Source: Spongilla lacustris (Eukaryota; Porifera; Demospongiae; Spongillida; Spongillidae). From it: a DNA stretch of 64,000 nt. The notes beneath the pieces are model-generated. The model worked only from the letters and a program-made list of their open reading frames with translations, had not been told where the DNA came from and did no database searches. Shown piece by piece: positions 11,693 to 23,676 of this stretch (its first letter is position 1; every line of letters begins with the position of its first letter). A program made the position numbers and the translations under genes. Location of the stretch: contig OX442425.1 of assembly GCA_949361645.1 (NCBI GenBank), forward strand, positions 7,306,818-7,370,817, given 5' to 3'.

Positions 11693-11791
11693 GATGGCTG
11701 GAGTCCATTGATGATAGCAAGTGCAAAAGGACATCTTGATGTAGTGAAGATACTAATTGAAGCAGGAACTAATGTCAATCACACTAATAAG
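11693..11791 (+). CDS. Ankyrin-repeat exon of gene A (D-GWSPLM type)
   Basis: A 99-bp, phase-0 exon after TTTGTATTACAG and before GTTGGT. It reads DGWSPLMIAS, AKGHLDVVKI, LIEAGTNVN, one complete ankyrin repeat with the canonical GH pair. It is the paralogue of 2160-2258 in the second tandem unit. Confidence 0.87.
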
Positions 11792-12349
11792 GTTGGTATA
11801 CATGAGCATTGTTGTTGTACACATATACTGTACTCTTGTATTGACTTAGTTCAGCAAGCTTGTGTACATGTTCATGTCATAATGATGTCATAGGTACAAA
11901 TAATTACTTGTCACTTCAGTGTTGTTGGTACCATTTGCAGGTTGACAATGTACTACATGTATGTAATATGCCATCTAAAGCCAGCAGTATGTAGGGTTAG
12001 ATTTTAATCATGGGTGTATGTACATGTACATGAACATGTACAAAATCAGTTACAAATGTTTACATGCAGGCCCGTCGCCAGGGATCAATCAATCCTCCCT
12101 CCCCCTCCCCCCCTCCCCCCCCCCCCTGCAGACTTCCTGGCCTGTGTTTAGGCAGAGGTAATATATAAAGGGATTGGCAATAGGGCCACTTAATGCTTAT
12201 TAATGCTTGTCATCCACATGCACCTGAATGCACATGCTTTTAGATGTCACAGTTTGAGATATTAGGTGTGAAACATGTACATGACGAGGTGATTGAACGT
12301 CTTGAACATGGTCTGGGTACATGTAAGTGCACTGAAAGGGCGCCATATT
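11792..12349 (+). other. Intron following ankyrin exon
   Basis: Matches 2259-2590 with insertions. It contains C-rich tracts near 12085-12128 and CATGTACATG palindromes. No gene seen. Confidence 0.55.
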
Positions 12350-12720
12350 CAATTTTTGAGACTCAGTACTGGTGACCCAGCTGTATGGCATAGTGGAAGG
12401 CCTCCATGAAGTACACTGTGTCACACCTGTTTACCCCATTCACTCCAAAGTACCCACCCTCATCAAAATAGTTAACTGCTTTGGCTGCCATGTTTCCAAC
12501 ATCAGCAAAGACTGGAGGCATACAGGGGGAGGTGGCTGGACTGGCTCATGCACCCACTGCTGGACATCATCCAACTTGTACCCTACTCTCTTGAGGGTGC
12601 AAACTGGCAACATTTTGGGGGAGAGATATTCGTCCATGGGTTGGGATGTGATGCATAGCACTTGTACTGGACAGGTCACTGCTGGACAAGGTGTTCAAAT
12701 GTCCTGGTCAACATGATAAG
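12350..12720 (-). pseudogene. Conserved antisense ORF relic, copy 2
   Basis: Near-identical to 2590-2960 on the same strand. The open segment about 12440-12679 starts with TCPVQVLCITSQPM and again loses frame just after PVQPP compared with the copy at 56924. Function unknown. Confidence 0.45.
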
Positions 12721-14017
12721 CACACCACACACTGGACAGGTGTATCCACTTGTACCAGGTTGTGAATAGTAGGAAAACAGTCACCTGTTACCTAGGTAGC
12801 ACAAAATGTGAGGTCGGAGGTACATAACAATACCTGGTGGTAGTGTAGTGGCACTTTTAAAGCAAACCATGATCTGATCTGAGTTTCCACTACACACATG
12901 TGCACCCCAAACAGATTTCAACTGTGGGAGAAAAATTACAATGTTAGGAAAGAAATCTATCATACTAAAAACATTCCAAAATCACTGCTAATGCATATAA
13001 CAAAATTACGGTAAGAGAGCAGGCCAATGATGGAGGCAGAGTGAGAGTCGAGGATGAAGGAACAGAAATATCCACACTCTTGCTAGGACTTCGCTGCATG
13101 TGCTCTTCATTTTTCCGATGTTGCCATAATCTAAATTTCATTCCCCTTTTTTTTTTAATATACACGCGGTGAACCAAACATGTGAGGCACACTACAATAC
13201 TTGGATACTAAAATATAAGGAAATAGCTACAAGTCAGTATCCATTTTACCACACTAGTCTGTGTGGCTATGGCTTAACTGTCCCACACGTTTTCATACCC
13301 AATATGCTATAAGAATCGTTATAAGCGCACTTCACACTAAAATATAACCAGGGGCGGATCTGGGGGGGGCACCAGCGGGGGCACGTGCCCCCCTTCCGGA
13401 CGACTCATTAAATATTCATGAGTGTATTTTGTGTACTGCGTGCGATTTATAACCGCACGAAACAGTGCCGCGGTTAGCTACAGCGCGGATACATGTACAT
13501 GTACACGGGAAGGGCCAATTATAAGTTATGATTAAGATTATATTTGCAAATGTGCGTATTGAAAACAAGCGGAGATCAGTATATACTAAAAAGATTACTT
13601 GTACTTACTGTTATAATACCTGAATGATTCAACGGAGATGTTTGTCATTCAGTGAGAAGCATTGCAACAGTATGGGCAGATTCTGTTCCTTTCATGATCA
13701 GTAATGAATTATTCACTGCGCATAATAAAAAGATTGGCGCATCGCATCGCATATAAAAGCTGAGCTATATTTTTTGGCCCACAAATTTTAGTAGTTACAT
13801 TTTAAAAGTACGAACGCTAAAAACTCGTACTTTGGCAGTTGCTACAACTAATATGTATTTAATACATGCATTGCACACGCATAAACAATATAGACCTTAT
13901 TCGACCGCTATATATGTCACACGCTCGTCCAATATTGGTTCAATTACATCACGCGACACGTCCAATATTAATTCAATTACATCACGCGACACGAAGTTGC
14001 GAGTGAGTTCAGGCAGG

Positions 14018-14034
14018 GCCGCCGAGAGGTGGTA

Positions 14035-14065
<31 letters not shown>

Positions 14066-17000
14066 GGGGCTTGTGGGGGCTACTGACCCTGGGGCCCGGG
14101 CCACCCTGCAATACAATTGGTCATGCAGTTGTTGTTTTGTTTTGATCATATGCGCATGCTGGTGCAATATACATTGTTAACATATGCGTTCCGTGCTGTA
14201 AAATCATACCTTTATACTTTTTTCATTTAATTACATATAACTATTAATAAATCACGACAAAGTGCAACCTAACTAGTAAACTATGGGTAATGATGTATAA
14301 GTCAACCGAGCTCTGAAACTTCATTCGAGCACACAAGGGATAGGTTTAGTCTGCAATAAATACCGTATATGATATAACAAGATTTTTCTGCACACTTTTT
14401 GTAGGACGGGTAGAACGCTCATTTATAGTACATTGGCACGAGTGCTAAGATCCAAAATATTTCAGGATAGAATGACAAGCTTGGGAGTTTTGGCAGTAGA
14501 GACACATCTATAGCTAAGGCTATAAATTATAATGCTGTTATTGAGCATTCTTTCAGACAGTGCGACAGATTAATGTATATCTGCGCAAGTATCGTGCACG
14601 TTACCCTGGGGAACAAGCATGTAATGATGCACTAATGCTGCAAACGTTGAAACAATGCCATACATATATATGCTGTTCAAGGTCTATAGAGTGCAGGTAC
14701 ATGTATGCAAAATTTGCGTTAACCTTGGGCAGCGTTCGTTCCCCACGAGTATCTCTTGATCATTATCACCGAGTAAAAAAATGATGTAGGCCCAAACGGT
14801 ATACCTATAGCTGGGCATGCGCACAATGCGGCCGCGCGGCCGGTATAATATACATGCATGTACATGTAGTTAAATATGTTACACCGGTATATAATTTCGT
14901 CGCGTGAACTAAAGGCATGTGAATAGTTAACCAATAAGACCAAAGCGATATTTTGTCCCCCAGCTGTATGTCCCCATGGGGGCTATTATGGTAGGTACTT
15001 TAATAAATTGCGTTTGCGTAGGCGGAAACTGGTGATCTAAATCTCGTCGAAAATTGTGACCGTATTTAGGATTTCTCTACGAGTGCTTAAGAAGACGCGC
15101 GCTTTGTAAAGTTGTTTGCAAGGTATTTAGGACTTTATTGCTAGAATACAGAACACAAGGGGTTGCCCGATACACTCTTGGTATCTATATGTAAGCCAGC
15201 ATAGGGCGTTATTTTGTGTGCCTCGTTGATTTCCATAGTAATCGGTCGCGATTAGCCATTCCCTAGTTTCTTAAAGCACTCACTTGAGGAAGCATTTCCC
15301 ATGTTTATTAGGTCTTAGCCTATATCAGGATAAAAATTTAATGAGCTTTGGATGGTGCCCAAGGGTCCATTTATCGGCACTGGTGTTTACTGTTGGATTG
15401 CTTAGAGCTTGACATAATAATTCTTAACCTGGTATTTCTGTGTTAGAGCCCTGGGAATTAAACTTATTTTTTGTATTTTCAACGCATAGACAATCTATTT
15501 TGTTTATGTGTCAAAGAGTTGTGTGATAGTTCTATTTAATACGCACCGAATTCGTCGAGGCACGCGTTAGTTATGGAAAGTATTGTACAGCATGGACCGC
15601 CATATCATTAAAAATAGCTCAATCATAAAAGTATGATGGTGCCCACACAGCGTATTTTTCAAGACAATATATTCATGTTAGTGTATCCTAGCTATGCAGT
15701 AACATTGAGAAATACATCTACCCATAACCAGCATATGCCCAGTTATTGAAGTAGCTTTGGATCAAATGGCAGGTTTGAAAATTACTGCTCTCCCTGAACC
15801 TTGAAGTAAAAATTAAATTCTGCATGCTACAACAGAACAAGATAAGATAAGATAATAGATATTGTAGTACACTAGCTACTTAAAGGTGTAATATGTGTAA
15901 TATAGACACAGTTGCATGGCTACCTTGAAGGTACTTTAGCTCATCTATCACCATCCATTGTTCACAAGTATGTTTGCTGAACACAATGCACCCTTGGCCT
16001 GGCTGACTACCTTTATAGAAAAGCATCTAATTTTAAATGATGGAAACGTAAAATGTAAAATTAATGGAACAATGCAATGGTTGTGTGCACACTCTCAGAA
16101 CAAGCAAGAAAATATAGTCTGGTTAAATTTTGCATCAGACAAGCTCAGAGAGTAAAGTTAATTAGTAAACAACATGAACACAACATTTCTATATTGCAAG
16201 ATCAGCAACTTAAAGATAAGATTCTAAAGAAGGAGAACAGTTCAAGGAGGAAGATAGAAAAGAAGTTGCGATGTGTGGCAGAAAAGGAAGTGGAATTATC
16301 AAATGAGTTTCGCAATATCTCATAATGAAAAATAAATTATTAAAGCGTTTTATCCAACGTTTCAGTTATTTGTAATTATAAGTTAATAAAGGTAAGCATA
16401 AAAATTGCACAATAAGTAAGTATATACTAGTTAAAAGATACAAAAGTCTACCACTGCATGCTGGCCCACAGAATCCATAATAGAAGCAGCATTTCCACAT
16501 TGTACTGCCGCTGATAGCCTTTGTAGCAAGTAAGTGTAGGCATTGCACTCTCCCGATGCCTGCCTAAGGTGGATGGTCAAGCTCTCTCCTGGCCTGATGT
16601 CTCAATGGCTATGGGCGTGATCAGTTATTAATGGTCTGTATATTGAACACCTATGGTATGTGGATCATCAAAACTTGATGTGCTATACAATGGACATATA
16701 TGTGTAAATCAATCATCAGGCTCCTAAAGTAATTATTAAACAATGGAAGAATGATGAATGTGAATAAATAGGGGAGAACATTATGATATCGCTATACGGG
16801 CTATTGCAGTATTGGCAGCTAGATTATATAATGAGATATACCTAAATTTAGATGTAATGTGTATTTGACCCTGTGAACCTTATAAAGAGTACCTACCTAT
16901 ATGTTGTATTTTATGCATCATTATCTTGAATACTTGTACAGTAGCTGCATGGAGAAGTCAAGCGGACACAGTTTTTGTATCGCGGTCCATTCACATTGCG

Positions 17001-17232
17001 TACATTGTTACTGTTAGACACCCGCGACGCAATGTTTGAAACGTTATAACTTTTGAAATAGTAATCTTTTTTCCGTGGCAAAAGCATATTTTTGATGCAT
17101 TCAATTTGCTCTTTTAGGCTATGCATAAAAGTTCTAGTTTTATTCATTTTCAAAAATTTTTTAAAGTACCTACTTATGGGGCCCGTAAAGACCATTTAGC
17201 CCTGGGGCCCGTGCCGGCTCTCGACGGCCCTG
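14018..17232. mobile_element. Nested element with AGGGCCG-type inverted ends
   Basis: Begins AGGGCCGCCGAGAG and ends CTCTCGACGGCCCTG, with GGGGCCCG repeats just inside both ends (about 14090 and 17200). A long G tract lies at about 14034-14066. It sits inside the larger element 13347-18046. No intact transposase was found and no convincing target duplication is visible. Confidence 0.45.
15958..16325 (+). pseudogene. Broken ORF of unknown family inside nested element
   Basis: Two overlapping frames (15958-16155 and 16077-16325) look like one protein split by a frameshift. The first ends in a NGTMQWLCAHSQNKQENIVW segment and the second carries an RQAQRVKLISKQHEHN stretch followed by a Lys/Glu-rich, probably coiled-coil tail (KDKILKKENSSRRKIEKK). 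I do not recognise the family. Its position suggests a relic of the nested transposon's own gene. Confidence 0.35.
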
Positions 17233-18065
17233 ATCATGAGTTCTAGAACTATCAGCGACCACTTTTCCTTGCCAAAACTTTCATACAAGGTTGGTTCCGT
17301 TTTTTGCTATCGATTTCATAAATTGGTGATCCGCGTGGTACGAGGTTATAGTTTGCCGTCCCTGTATTGAAAACAATCTTGTAATCCATCTGGCCCTCCG
17401 TGAAAAGGGGAAAAAGGAACACCAGCGACATAAATAAGCTCTCTATCATACCGTGGGTGTAATAGGACTGATTTGACTTCACCTCGTTTATATAACATAA
17501 TCAAGGCAAGGTAACTGATTTAATCACTTCTACTGTGAGCCATTTAGTGTAAAGATAGAGCACGAAACGGTAGCGCCAAGTAGAATCCACGTGTAGCGGT
17601 GTCTGGTGGGTGTATTGAGATATAAAGCATGTTAACACGGTGTAGGGTTGTTGAGATTCTGCGCCTCAATTGCGGAGTTTGAGCTGTCATGATTTACACA
17701 GCCCTTGTGATATGCCTCGAAGAAAACACTTTGTGGGCCGGCCAAACATCTCTTGAAGTACTGTATGGGTCTGTGGTTACCCCTAGCATACCAAGCTTCT
17801 CTTTATAGCGTAGCTTTCCCACCGTATCAAGCTGCTTAAACGAATCCGACAGTTCAACCATATTCATTAATGGCGACGCCTTTTCAATATATGTCACATG
17901 CATGTCACACAATAATATATTCATACTTGGGGTGACCCCCTCCCGCACCCTCCCCGGGGCGGCGCCTCTAACTGTGCCCCTCCCCCCCCCCCCCCCCCCC
18001 CCCCCCCCCCACCACCATTTCCAAATTCCTGGATCCGCCCCTGTAAAACCCAATAATTGGTTATC

Positions 18066-18836
18066 AGGGGCGGATCCAGGAATTTGGAAAGGGGGGGCAC
18101 AGTTAGAGGCGCCGCCCCGGGGAGGGTGCGGGAGAGTGGCGCCCCTCCCGCCCAGCTAGGGGGTATGGGGGAGCGCTGTAAGCTCCCCCATTGGGGCCTG
18201 GGGCGGAGCCCCAGAAGCCAACGCGTTTTGCGTTGAAAAAGCTCCGAAAATTACGCAAAAAAGCAGGCCTGTTAAATAGTAGCTATATTGTTTATACGTG
18301 TGCAATGCCGGCATGTATTTTTTCACAAGAAATACATATTAATTGTAGCAACTGCCAAAATACGAGTTATAGCGTTCGCACTTTTAAAATACATTTTGTG
18401 TATAACTACTATAAAATTTGTTGGCCAAAAAATATAGCTCAGCTTTAATATGCGATGCGATGCGCCAATCTTTTTAGTATATACTGATCTCCGCTTCTTT
18501 TCAATACGCGCGTTTGCAAATAAAATCGAAATCATACTTTATAATTGGCCCTTCCCGGGCCGTGTACAGGTACATGTATCAGCGCTGTAGCTAACCGCGG
18601 CACTGTTTCGTGCGGTTATAAATCGCACGCGGTACGCAAAATACATCATGAATATTTAATGAGTCATCTGGAAGGGAGGGCACGTGCCCTTGGGCGCTGT
18701 AGCTAACCGCGGCACTGTTTCGTGTGGTTATAATCGCACGCGGTACGCAAAATAAACTCATGAATATTTAATGGTCGTCCGGAAGGGGAGGGGGGGGGCA
18801 CGTGCCCCTGTTGCCCCCCCCTAGATCCGCCCCTGC
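18066..18836 (+). mobile_element. Short non-autonomous element of the GGGGCGGATC family
   Basis: Starts AGGGGCGGATCCAGGAATTTGG and ends CTAGATCCGCCCCTG. It contains the family marker regions GGCGCCGCCCCGGGGAGGGTG and CCAACGCGTTTTGCGTTGAAAAA. The right-end segment (AGCTAACCGCGGCACTGTTTCGTG) occurs twice, near 18590 and 18700, so the end region is internally duplicated. No ORF of note. It abuts the inverted end at 18046, so two family members lie back to back. Confidence 0.6.
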
Positions 18837-18837
18837 G

Positions 18838-19039
18838 GTTAGGCAAACGATCGTATGTACATAAAACCCGCGGATGCACAAGATGATGTATTAGTTGGTA
18901 CTGGAACATCCTATAATCAATAACAGACCTACATTTAGTGAGTCTGCCTAGCAGTGGGTGTATCATTTCCATACGTCCTTTTTTGCACAAAGGTGCTCAA
19001 ATACTCCATCATCCACTTCAATTTTATATTGATATTGTA
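18838..19039 (+). repeat. Partial third copy of duplicated gene A intron
   Basis: Matches 9155-9190 and 9640-9760 (GGTTAGGCAAACGATCG and the GTCTGCCTAGCAGTGGGTGT block) and resumes gene A intron sequence after the transposon block. It leads directly into a short minisatellite. Confidence 0.6.
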
Positions 19040-19152
19040 TACATGGGGGCCATCCATCCCTATTGTACACATGGGGACCATCCATCCCTATTGTACACAT
19101 GGGGACCATCCATCCATCCCTATTGTACATATGTGGACCATCCATTCCAATA
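19040..19152 (+). repeat. 28-bp minisatellite, about 4 copies
   Basis: Same unit as at 720-2017, reduced to about four copies with one longer CATCCATCCATCC variant. Followed by the same flank and the ankyrin exon at 19299. It shows the copy-number range of this family, from about 4 to 46. Confidence 0.9.
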
Positions 19153-19298
19153 TTATGGGTGGGGCATAGCACACTTGTACCCATGAGAAAATGGTGGGGC
19201 CTTTATTACCATATCTTCTTCTCCCTCCCTCTCCTAGCTCCCCTCACCCACCACCTCCTCATGTCAAGCCTCTGGTTATGATGATATTTGTATTACAG

Positions 19299-19397
19299 AA
19301 TGGCTGGAGTCCATTGATGATAGCAAGTGATAAAGGACATCTTGATGTAGTGAAGACACTCATTGAAGCAGGAGCTAATGTCAGTCACACTAATAAG
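19299..19397 (+). CDS. Ankyrin-repeat exon of gene A (N-GWSPLM type)
   Basis: A 99-bp, phase-0 exon between TTTGTATTACAG and GTTGGT encoding NGWSPLMIAS, DKGHLDVVKT, LIEAGANVS. It is closest to 2160-2258 and to the gene B exon 54539-54637. It is the last full ankyrin exon before the short exon 20584-20664. Confidence 0.87.
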
Positions 19398-19969
19398 GTT
19401 GGTATATTTTTTGTTGCCTTAAGTAGTTCAGCAGGCTTGTATACATATATGTACATTATGCCATGGTTGCGAGTAATTTTTTTTTGTTTCCGTGTTGGTA
19501 CTATTTGCAGGTTGTAATATGTGTACATGTGTGTATATCAATGTAGGCCAACGATGAGATGTAAGTCATATGGCTGTACATACATGTACATGTATGAATC
19601 AGTTATAAATATTAAGGTATTCTAGGTTTGTTCATAGCATGTTATGTTATGCATGTTTATTTCACCTCCATAAACATGTACATGTAGTTACATGTATGGT
19701 GTAGTAGTGGTAATGCTAAACACGTAACTACATGTGTACATCATACATGTATCCTATAAACCTTTGAAGGGCTCTACAAACAGTTTGTGTTTCAAGCCTG
19801 GGTTGTCTGTCACATAGCCACACCTTAGTCTAATTGGGCATAGCCCGTCCGGCTAGCCTATACCAAGATTAATTCTGTTGCAACGGGGATTGCAGCCCAA
19901 TCGGATTGGAGCATTGTAGTGAGTTCATTTATCACTAAATTAGCGGCTGATGTAAGATAATGATAGGCT
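19398..19969 (+). other. Intron with gene B counterpart
   Basis: No gene seen. Around 19660 the sequence TTTATTTCACCTCCAT is the empty-site equivalent of the gene B position where the long-TIR element 47679-49139 is inserted. Many CATGTACATG palindromes. Confidence 0.55.
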
Positions 19970-20330
19970 TTCTCAGCAGCAGTTAGCGAGTGGGTTACTC
20001 AGGCACCTAAAGAGTTGGGCTACCCTGTTGTGAAGCTTGATCAACTGGATGTAACTATAGCTCTTTTTGCCATTCTTCCAACTGGCCTTAGAAAGAGTTT
20101 GTGCTATGCTTGCTTTCAGTGGCTTTCCACCAGGCAGTTGCTAATCTCAATATCAGAGTTTAATCTCACGGCATTAATTGAGAATACAAACTTCCAGACC
20201 CTCTGTCCATGCGATGATCTGCTACACTGGTCTAGACACACCATGTTTAACATTAATATTCTTGACCATGGAGAGAAGGGGTTGGGGAGGGGGAGGGTTA
20301 CCATTGGTCTTGTTGTTGAAGCTTAGAACC
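19970..20330 (+). pseudogene. RecQ-like helicase relic in intron
   Basis: The + frame reads ELGYPVVKLDQLDV, then FAILPTGLRKSLCYACF. This resembles the start of a RecQ-type helicase domain with its ATP-binding motif I (PTGxGKS), here with Arg in place of the Gly. Stops lie just upstream, and the gene B copy (47050-47430, reverse strand) has frameshifts. A second partial copy is at 20876-21075. It is a relic older than the A/B duplication. The family assignment rests mainly on the PTG..KSLCY motif and is tentative. Confidence 0.4.
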
Positions 20331-20583
20331 AACTTTGGGCACACAAAATTTTATACCATTTTAAAGATCATCATGATGAGGTCATTGTTGCTGTTGGTAC
20401 AGACATATGTACGTCCATTTATGAGCATGTATATAAACTGTAGGGATGTGGGGCCTATACATGTGTACTATTACACAATGTCATACAACATGTATATAGA
20501 AGGTCTATGAACAGCACAAGTGCTTATTTAAGTGGACTATTGTACCATTTCGACTTGACTGCATTCATGTAATTTCCCATCAG

Positions 20584-20664
20584 ATTGGAAAAACATCTCT
20601 GGACATTGCAGTGGGGAAAGGTCACAAAGAAATAATTGAAGTATTGAAGACTTCCCAGAGTGAG
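20584..20664 (+). CDS. Short ankyrin-end exon of gene A
   Basis: An 81-bp, 27-codon, phase-0 exon between TTTCCCATCAG and GTGAGG. It encodes IGKTSLDIAVGKGHKEIIEVLKTSQSE, broken here only by ordinary helix boundaries: a TSLDIA and GHKEIIEVL pattern, the final capping half of an ankyrin domain. It is nearly identical to the gene B exon 46678-46758. It joins in frame to the coiled-coil/kinase exon at 22645. Confidence 0.82.
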
Positions 20665-22644
20665 GTGAGGACCCTGGGTACACATCTACATGTACATGTA
20701 TACATCCACACTTCTGTTGAATGACAGTAGTGACTTCTACAACACCTGATGTGTATTCAGTGTTTGAACAATATTGAATTTTAATATTCACCCATCACTC
20801 ATGTATGTGAAACAGTTGTTATCTAAACAATAGGTGGAAATAAGTACATAGATTATATGCTGTAGGTGCCCCATTCCTCATAGCCACACCTTAGTGTTCT
20901 GCTACTATATCAAGATTATTTCTGCTGCAATGGGGATTGCAGCCCAATCGGATTGCAGTGTTCTACATGTAGTGAGTTCCTTTATCACCAAATTAGCAGC
21001 TGATGTAAGATAATGATAGGCTTTCTCAGCAGCAGTTAGCGAGTGTGTTACTCAGGCATCTAAAGAGTTGGGCTACCTTGGTGAGGACCCAGGTACACAT
21101 GTACATGTACACATCCACACTTCTGTTGAATGACAGTACTGAATTTCATTGCTTCTACAACACCTGATGTGTAATCAGTGTTTGAACGATATTGAATTTT
21201 CATATTCACCCATCACTCATGTATGTGAAACAGTTGTTATTTAAACAATAGGTGGAAATAAGTACATAGATTATATTTGGTAGGTGCCCCACTATTGTAC
21301 CTACATGTGTAAGTGCATACTTCTTAAACACAACGTGGGGGAAAAGATTGGTCCTGATTTACGTGTATGAATTAGGACAAATTAGTTTGACTTATGGGTT
21401 AAAATTCAGGTCGCACGTATTTTTAAAATATATTTGGGGCAGCTTGTTATCAGCATTAACAATCCATTTTGTTTTAGGAATTCTCCATATATCGTAGTAA
21501 ACAAGTGCAGAGAATCGCATTTGTACTTATTCTATCGACTATTCTATATGTTGAAATGCTTGTAAAAGTTATGCACAGTGCTAACGGATGTTTCTTTACT
21601 ACATTTGTATTAGGAGAAATCCCAAAAATGAGTACAATTGTGTGTGTTGGGAATTATTAATTCCTTTGGCATTTGTTAATTAAATATTGAATGAATTGTT
21701 TTACATCATGCAAAATTTCAGCACACATTATTAGAACATTTATTGTTTAATTAATTAATTATTATGTCATTTTCCTTGATTATTATTTCATGTACGTCAT
21801 AATGCATACAAAATGGAGGAAATTAACACCAATAAATGCCATTGTGTTCTGGTTTATAGGATCGCGGATTTGTACTATCGTTACATGCTTTACTATTTGA
21901 GCTACTTACATGTAAAATTTACCATCACATTCCGGCAGATAATCTACTTAAAGCAGTGAACAGTATCATTCAGCATGATAATAGCCTACATCAGTACTTC
22001 TTTTAAAGAGTTGTCTCAACTTATAGATGGGTACATGTACTGATACGAAATAACTGCAGTAAAAATAACGTGATATAGGTCAACATTTTTAATCCTACGT
22101 ATATCGCATTTTACAAAACTTTATTTTAAAAGGTTACTAACCAATGAACAACCAATAACTCAGCAATAAGCTGTTTTAGCAACTTCATGGAGTGCACACT
22201 CATGCAACTCTATTTAATATGCTAATTATATGGGGGGGGGGGGTCCAAACACCCTGGACTACACCATCCCCACCCCCCCCCCCAGATCCACCACTGATAG
22301 GGTACATTCCTACATGGTGTATGCAAAACATGTGTACTATTATTACCTATAGCTTTAAAATCTGTGTTTGATATCCATTTCATTTGTATAACTTGCAAAT
22401 CCTTTGATGATGTAATTAAGGTTGAATTCTCACATTCAGCCTTCATTACTTACATGTAGGATTAATTATGGTGCAATTGTAAAATGCGTTGATGGATAAG
22501 TGGAGAATTCTTCAACTGTGTAATGCCCAATATTATTTGCCAGCAATTAATGTGTCTACAGCTGAAATGAACATGTGGGTATTACCTAAATGTTTGGTCA
22601 GTTAGGAAAGATCAGTGCTGTAATTTTAACTCATTTCCCATCAG
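20665..22644 (+). other. Intron before the kinase exon
   Basis: Holds a partial second copy of the helicase relic (20876-21075). From about 21290 it matches gene B intron sequence in reverse. A short element-like G/C-rich patch at 22232-22300 ends with AGATCCACCACTGATAG and has a counterpart near 43425-43490. No exon was detected. Confidence 0.55.
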
Positions 22645-23676
22645 ATAATCATCCTCATGAGCCAGCAACTTTGTCATGTGAGGCAACAAAATAGAAAACG
22701 ACTCGATGACCTGAAGCACCAGAAGGAACAAGAACTCCATGACATGAGGCAACAAATGGAGGCATATGAACAGCAAGCTCAAAGGGCAGAAGAAAGAGCA
22801 ACAAGTGCAGAACAGGAACTTAGGTTGTCAAGGCAACAGGCTGAAGAACAACTGAGAGGTGAGCTTGCTCAATCACCTGTTCAAGACATTCCAAAAAACC
22901 CAAATTATTTGAAATCATCTTGGAGAGTACAAAGCAATGAAATACAGGTGATAGAAGGAAGGCCTCTTGGTGTGGGAGCATGGGGTGAGGTGAGAGTAGC
23001 CATGTTTCGTGGTGTGAAGGTTGCTGCTAAGTTTATCCATGAGGCAATCATCTCTCCACACAATATTGATCTATTTATCAGGGAGATGAACATGGCGGCA
23101 TGTGTACGACATCCCAACCTTCTGCTATTTATTGGAGCCTCACTGGAGGAAAATAAACCTGTTATCATCACAGAACTGATGCAGGCCAACCTCCGAAGCA
23201 TCATTCGAACACTGTCACGAGATCATGTGATCTCTATTGGCACAGATGTGACCTGTGCTCTCAATTACCTCCACCTAATGAAGAATGACCCTATCATACA
23301 TCGAGATGTTAGCAGTGCAAATGTGCTTGTAGAGCCAATTGGATCAGGCAATTGGAGAGCCAAAGTGTCTGACTATGGTTCTGCAAACTTTGTCTCCATG
23401 GTGACAACCACAGGCCCTGGAAATGCATCCTATGCAGCCCCAGAATCCTCCATTCCAAAATTCCAGTCTCCAAAGATGGATGTGTACAGTTATGGCATAC
23501 TCCTGCTTGAAATGGCCACTGGACAGTTCCCAGACCCCAAACTACAAGCTACCCGACTTAAGACCCTGCTGTGGCAAGAAATGGCAGTGCTGATAAGGAG
23601 ATGTATCAGTGAAGACCCAGCTAGTCGTATAGATATGACGGATGTACTACTCTTACTGCCACAGCTGAAGAAATAG
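22645..23676 (+). CDS. Coiled-coil and TKL-like protein kinase, terminal exon of gene A
   Basis: Terminal exon opening after TTTCCCATCAG in phase 0 and ending at TAG. From the internal Met at 22657 it is 339 residues: a Gln/Glu-rich coiled coil (about 1-66) and then a protein kinase domain (about 95-339). Visible kinase features are the glycine loop GVGAWGEV (105-112), the VAAK lysine (125), helix-C Glu143, HRD (215-217) with Asn222, DYG (239-241) in place of DFG, and APE (261-263). The catalytic loop HRDVSSAN lacks the usual Lys two residues after Asp. All essential residues (K, E, D, N, D) are kept, so it is probably active, transferring phosphate to proteins. The upstream ankyrin exons would select partners. 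Subfamily (TKL versus Tyr-like) is uncertain. Confidence 0.88.
   Translation: MIILMSQQLCHVRQQNRKRLDDLKHQKEQELHDMRQQMEAYEQQAQRAEERATSAEQELRLSRQQAEEQLRGELAQSPVQDIPKNPNYLKSSWRVQSNEIQVIEGRPLGVGAWGEVRVAMFRGVKVAAKFIHEAIISPHNIDLFIREMNMAACVRHPNLLLFIGASLEENKPVIITELMQANLRSIIRTLSRDHVISIGTDVTCALNYLHLMKNDPIIHRDVSSANVLVEPIGSGNWRAKVSDYGSANFVSMVTTTGPGNASYAAPESSIPKFQSPKMDVYSYGILLLEMATGQFPDPKLQATRLKTLLWQEMAVLIRRCISEDPASRIDMTDVLLLLPQLKK

Larger units (their letters stand above)
13347..18046 (-). mobile_element. Large DNA element with GGGGCGGATC-type ends, carrying a nested insertion
   Basis: The left edge reads CAGGGGCGGATCTGGGG and the right edge CAAATTCCTGGATCCGCCCCTG, an inverted terminal pair. Sequences inside both edges match the short copies at 18066-18836 and 39208-39841 in reverse. 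So this looks like a longer member of that family on the - strand, with extra interior at about 13900-17920. I see no clean target duplication; the paralogous intron continues on the far side of 18836 (GGTTAGGCAAACGATCG). CAGGG-type ends suggest a hAT-like element, but no hAT transposase is recognisable. Confidence 0.5.
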
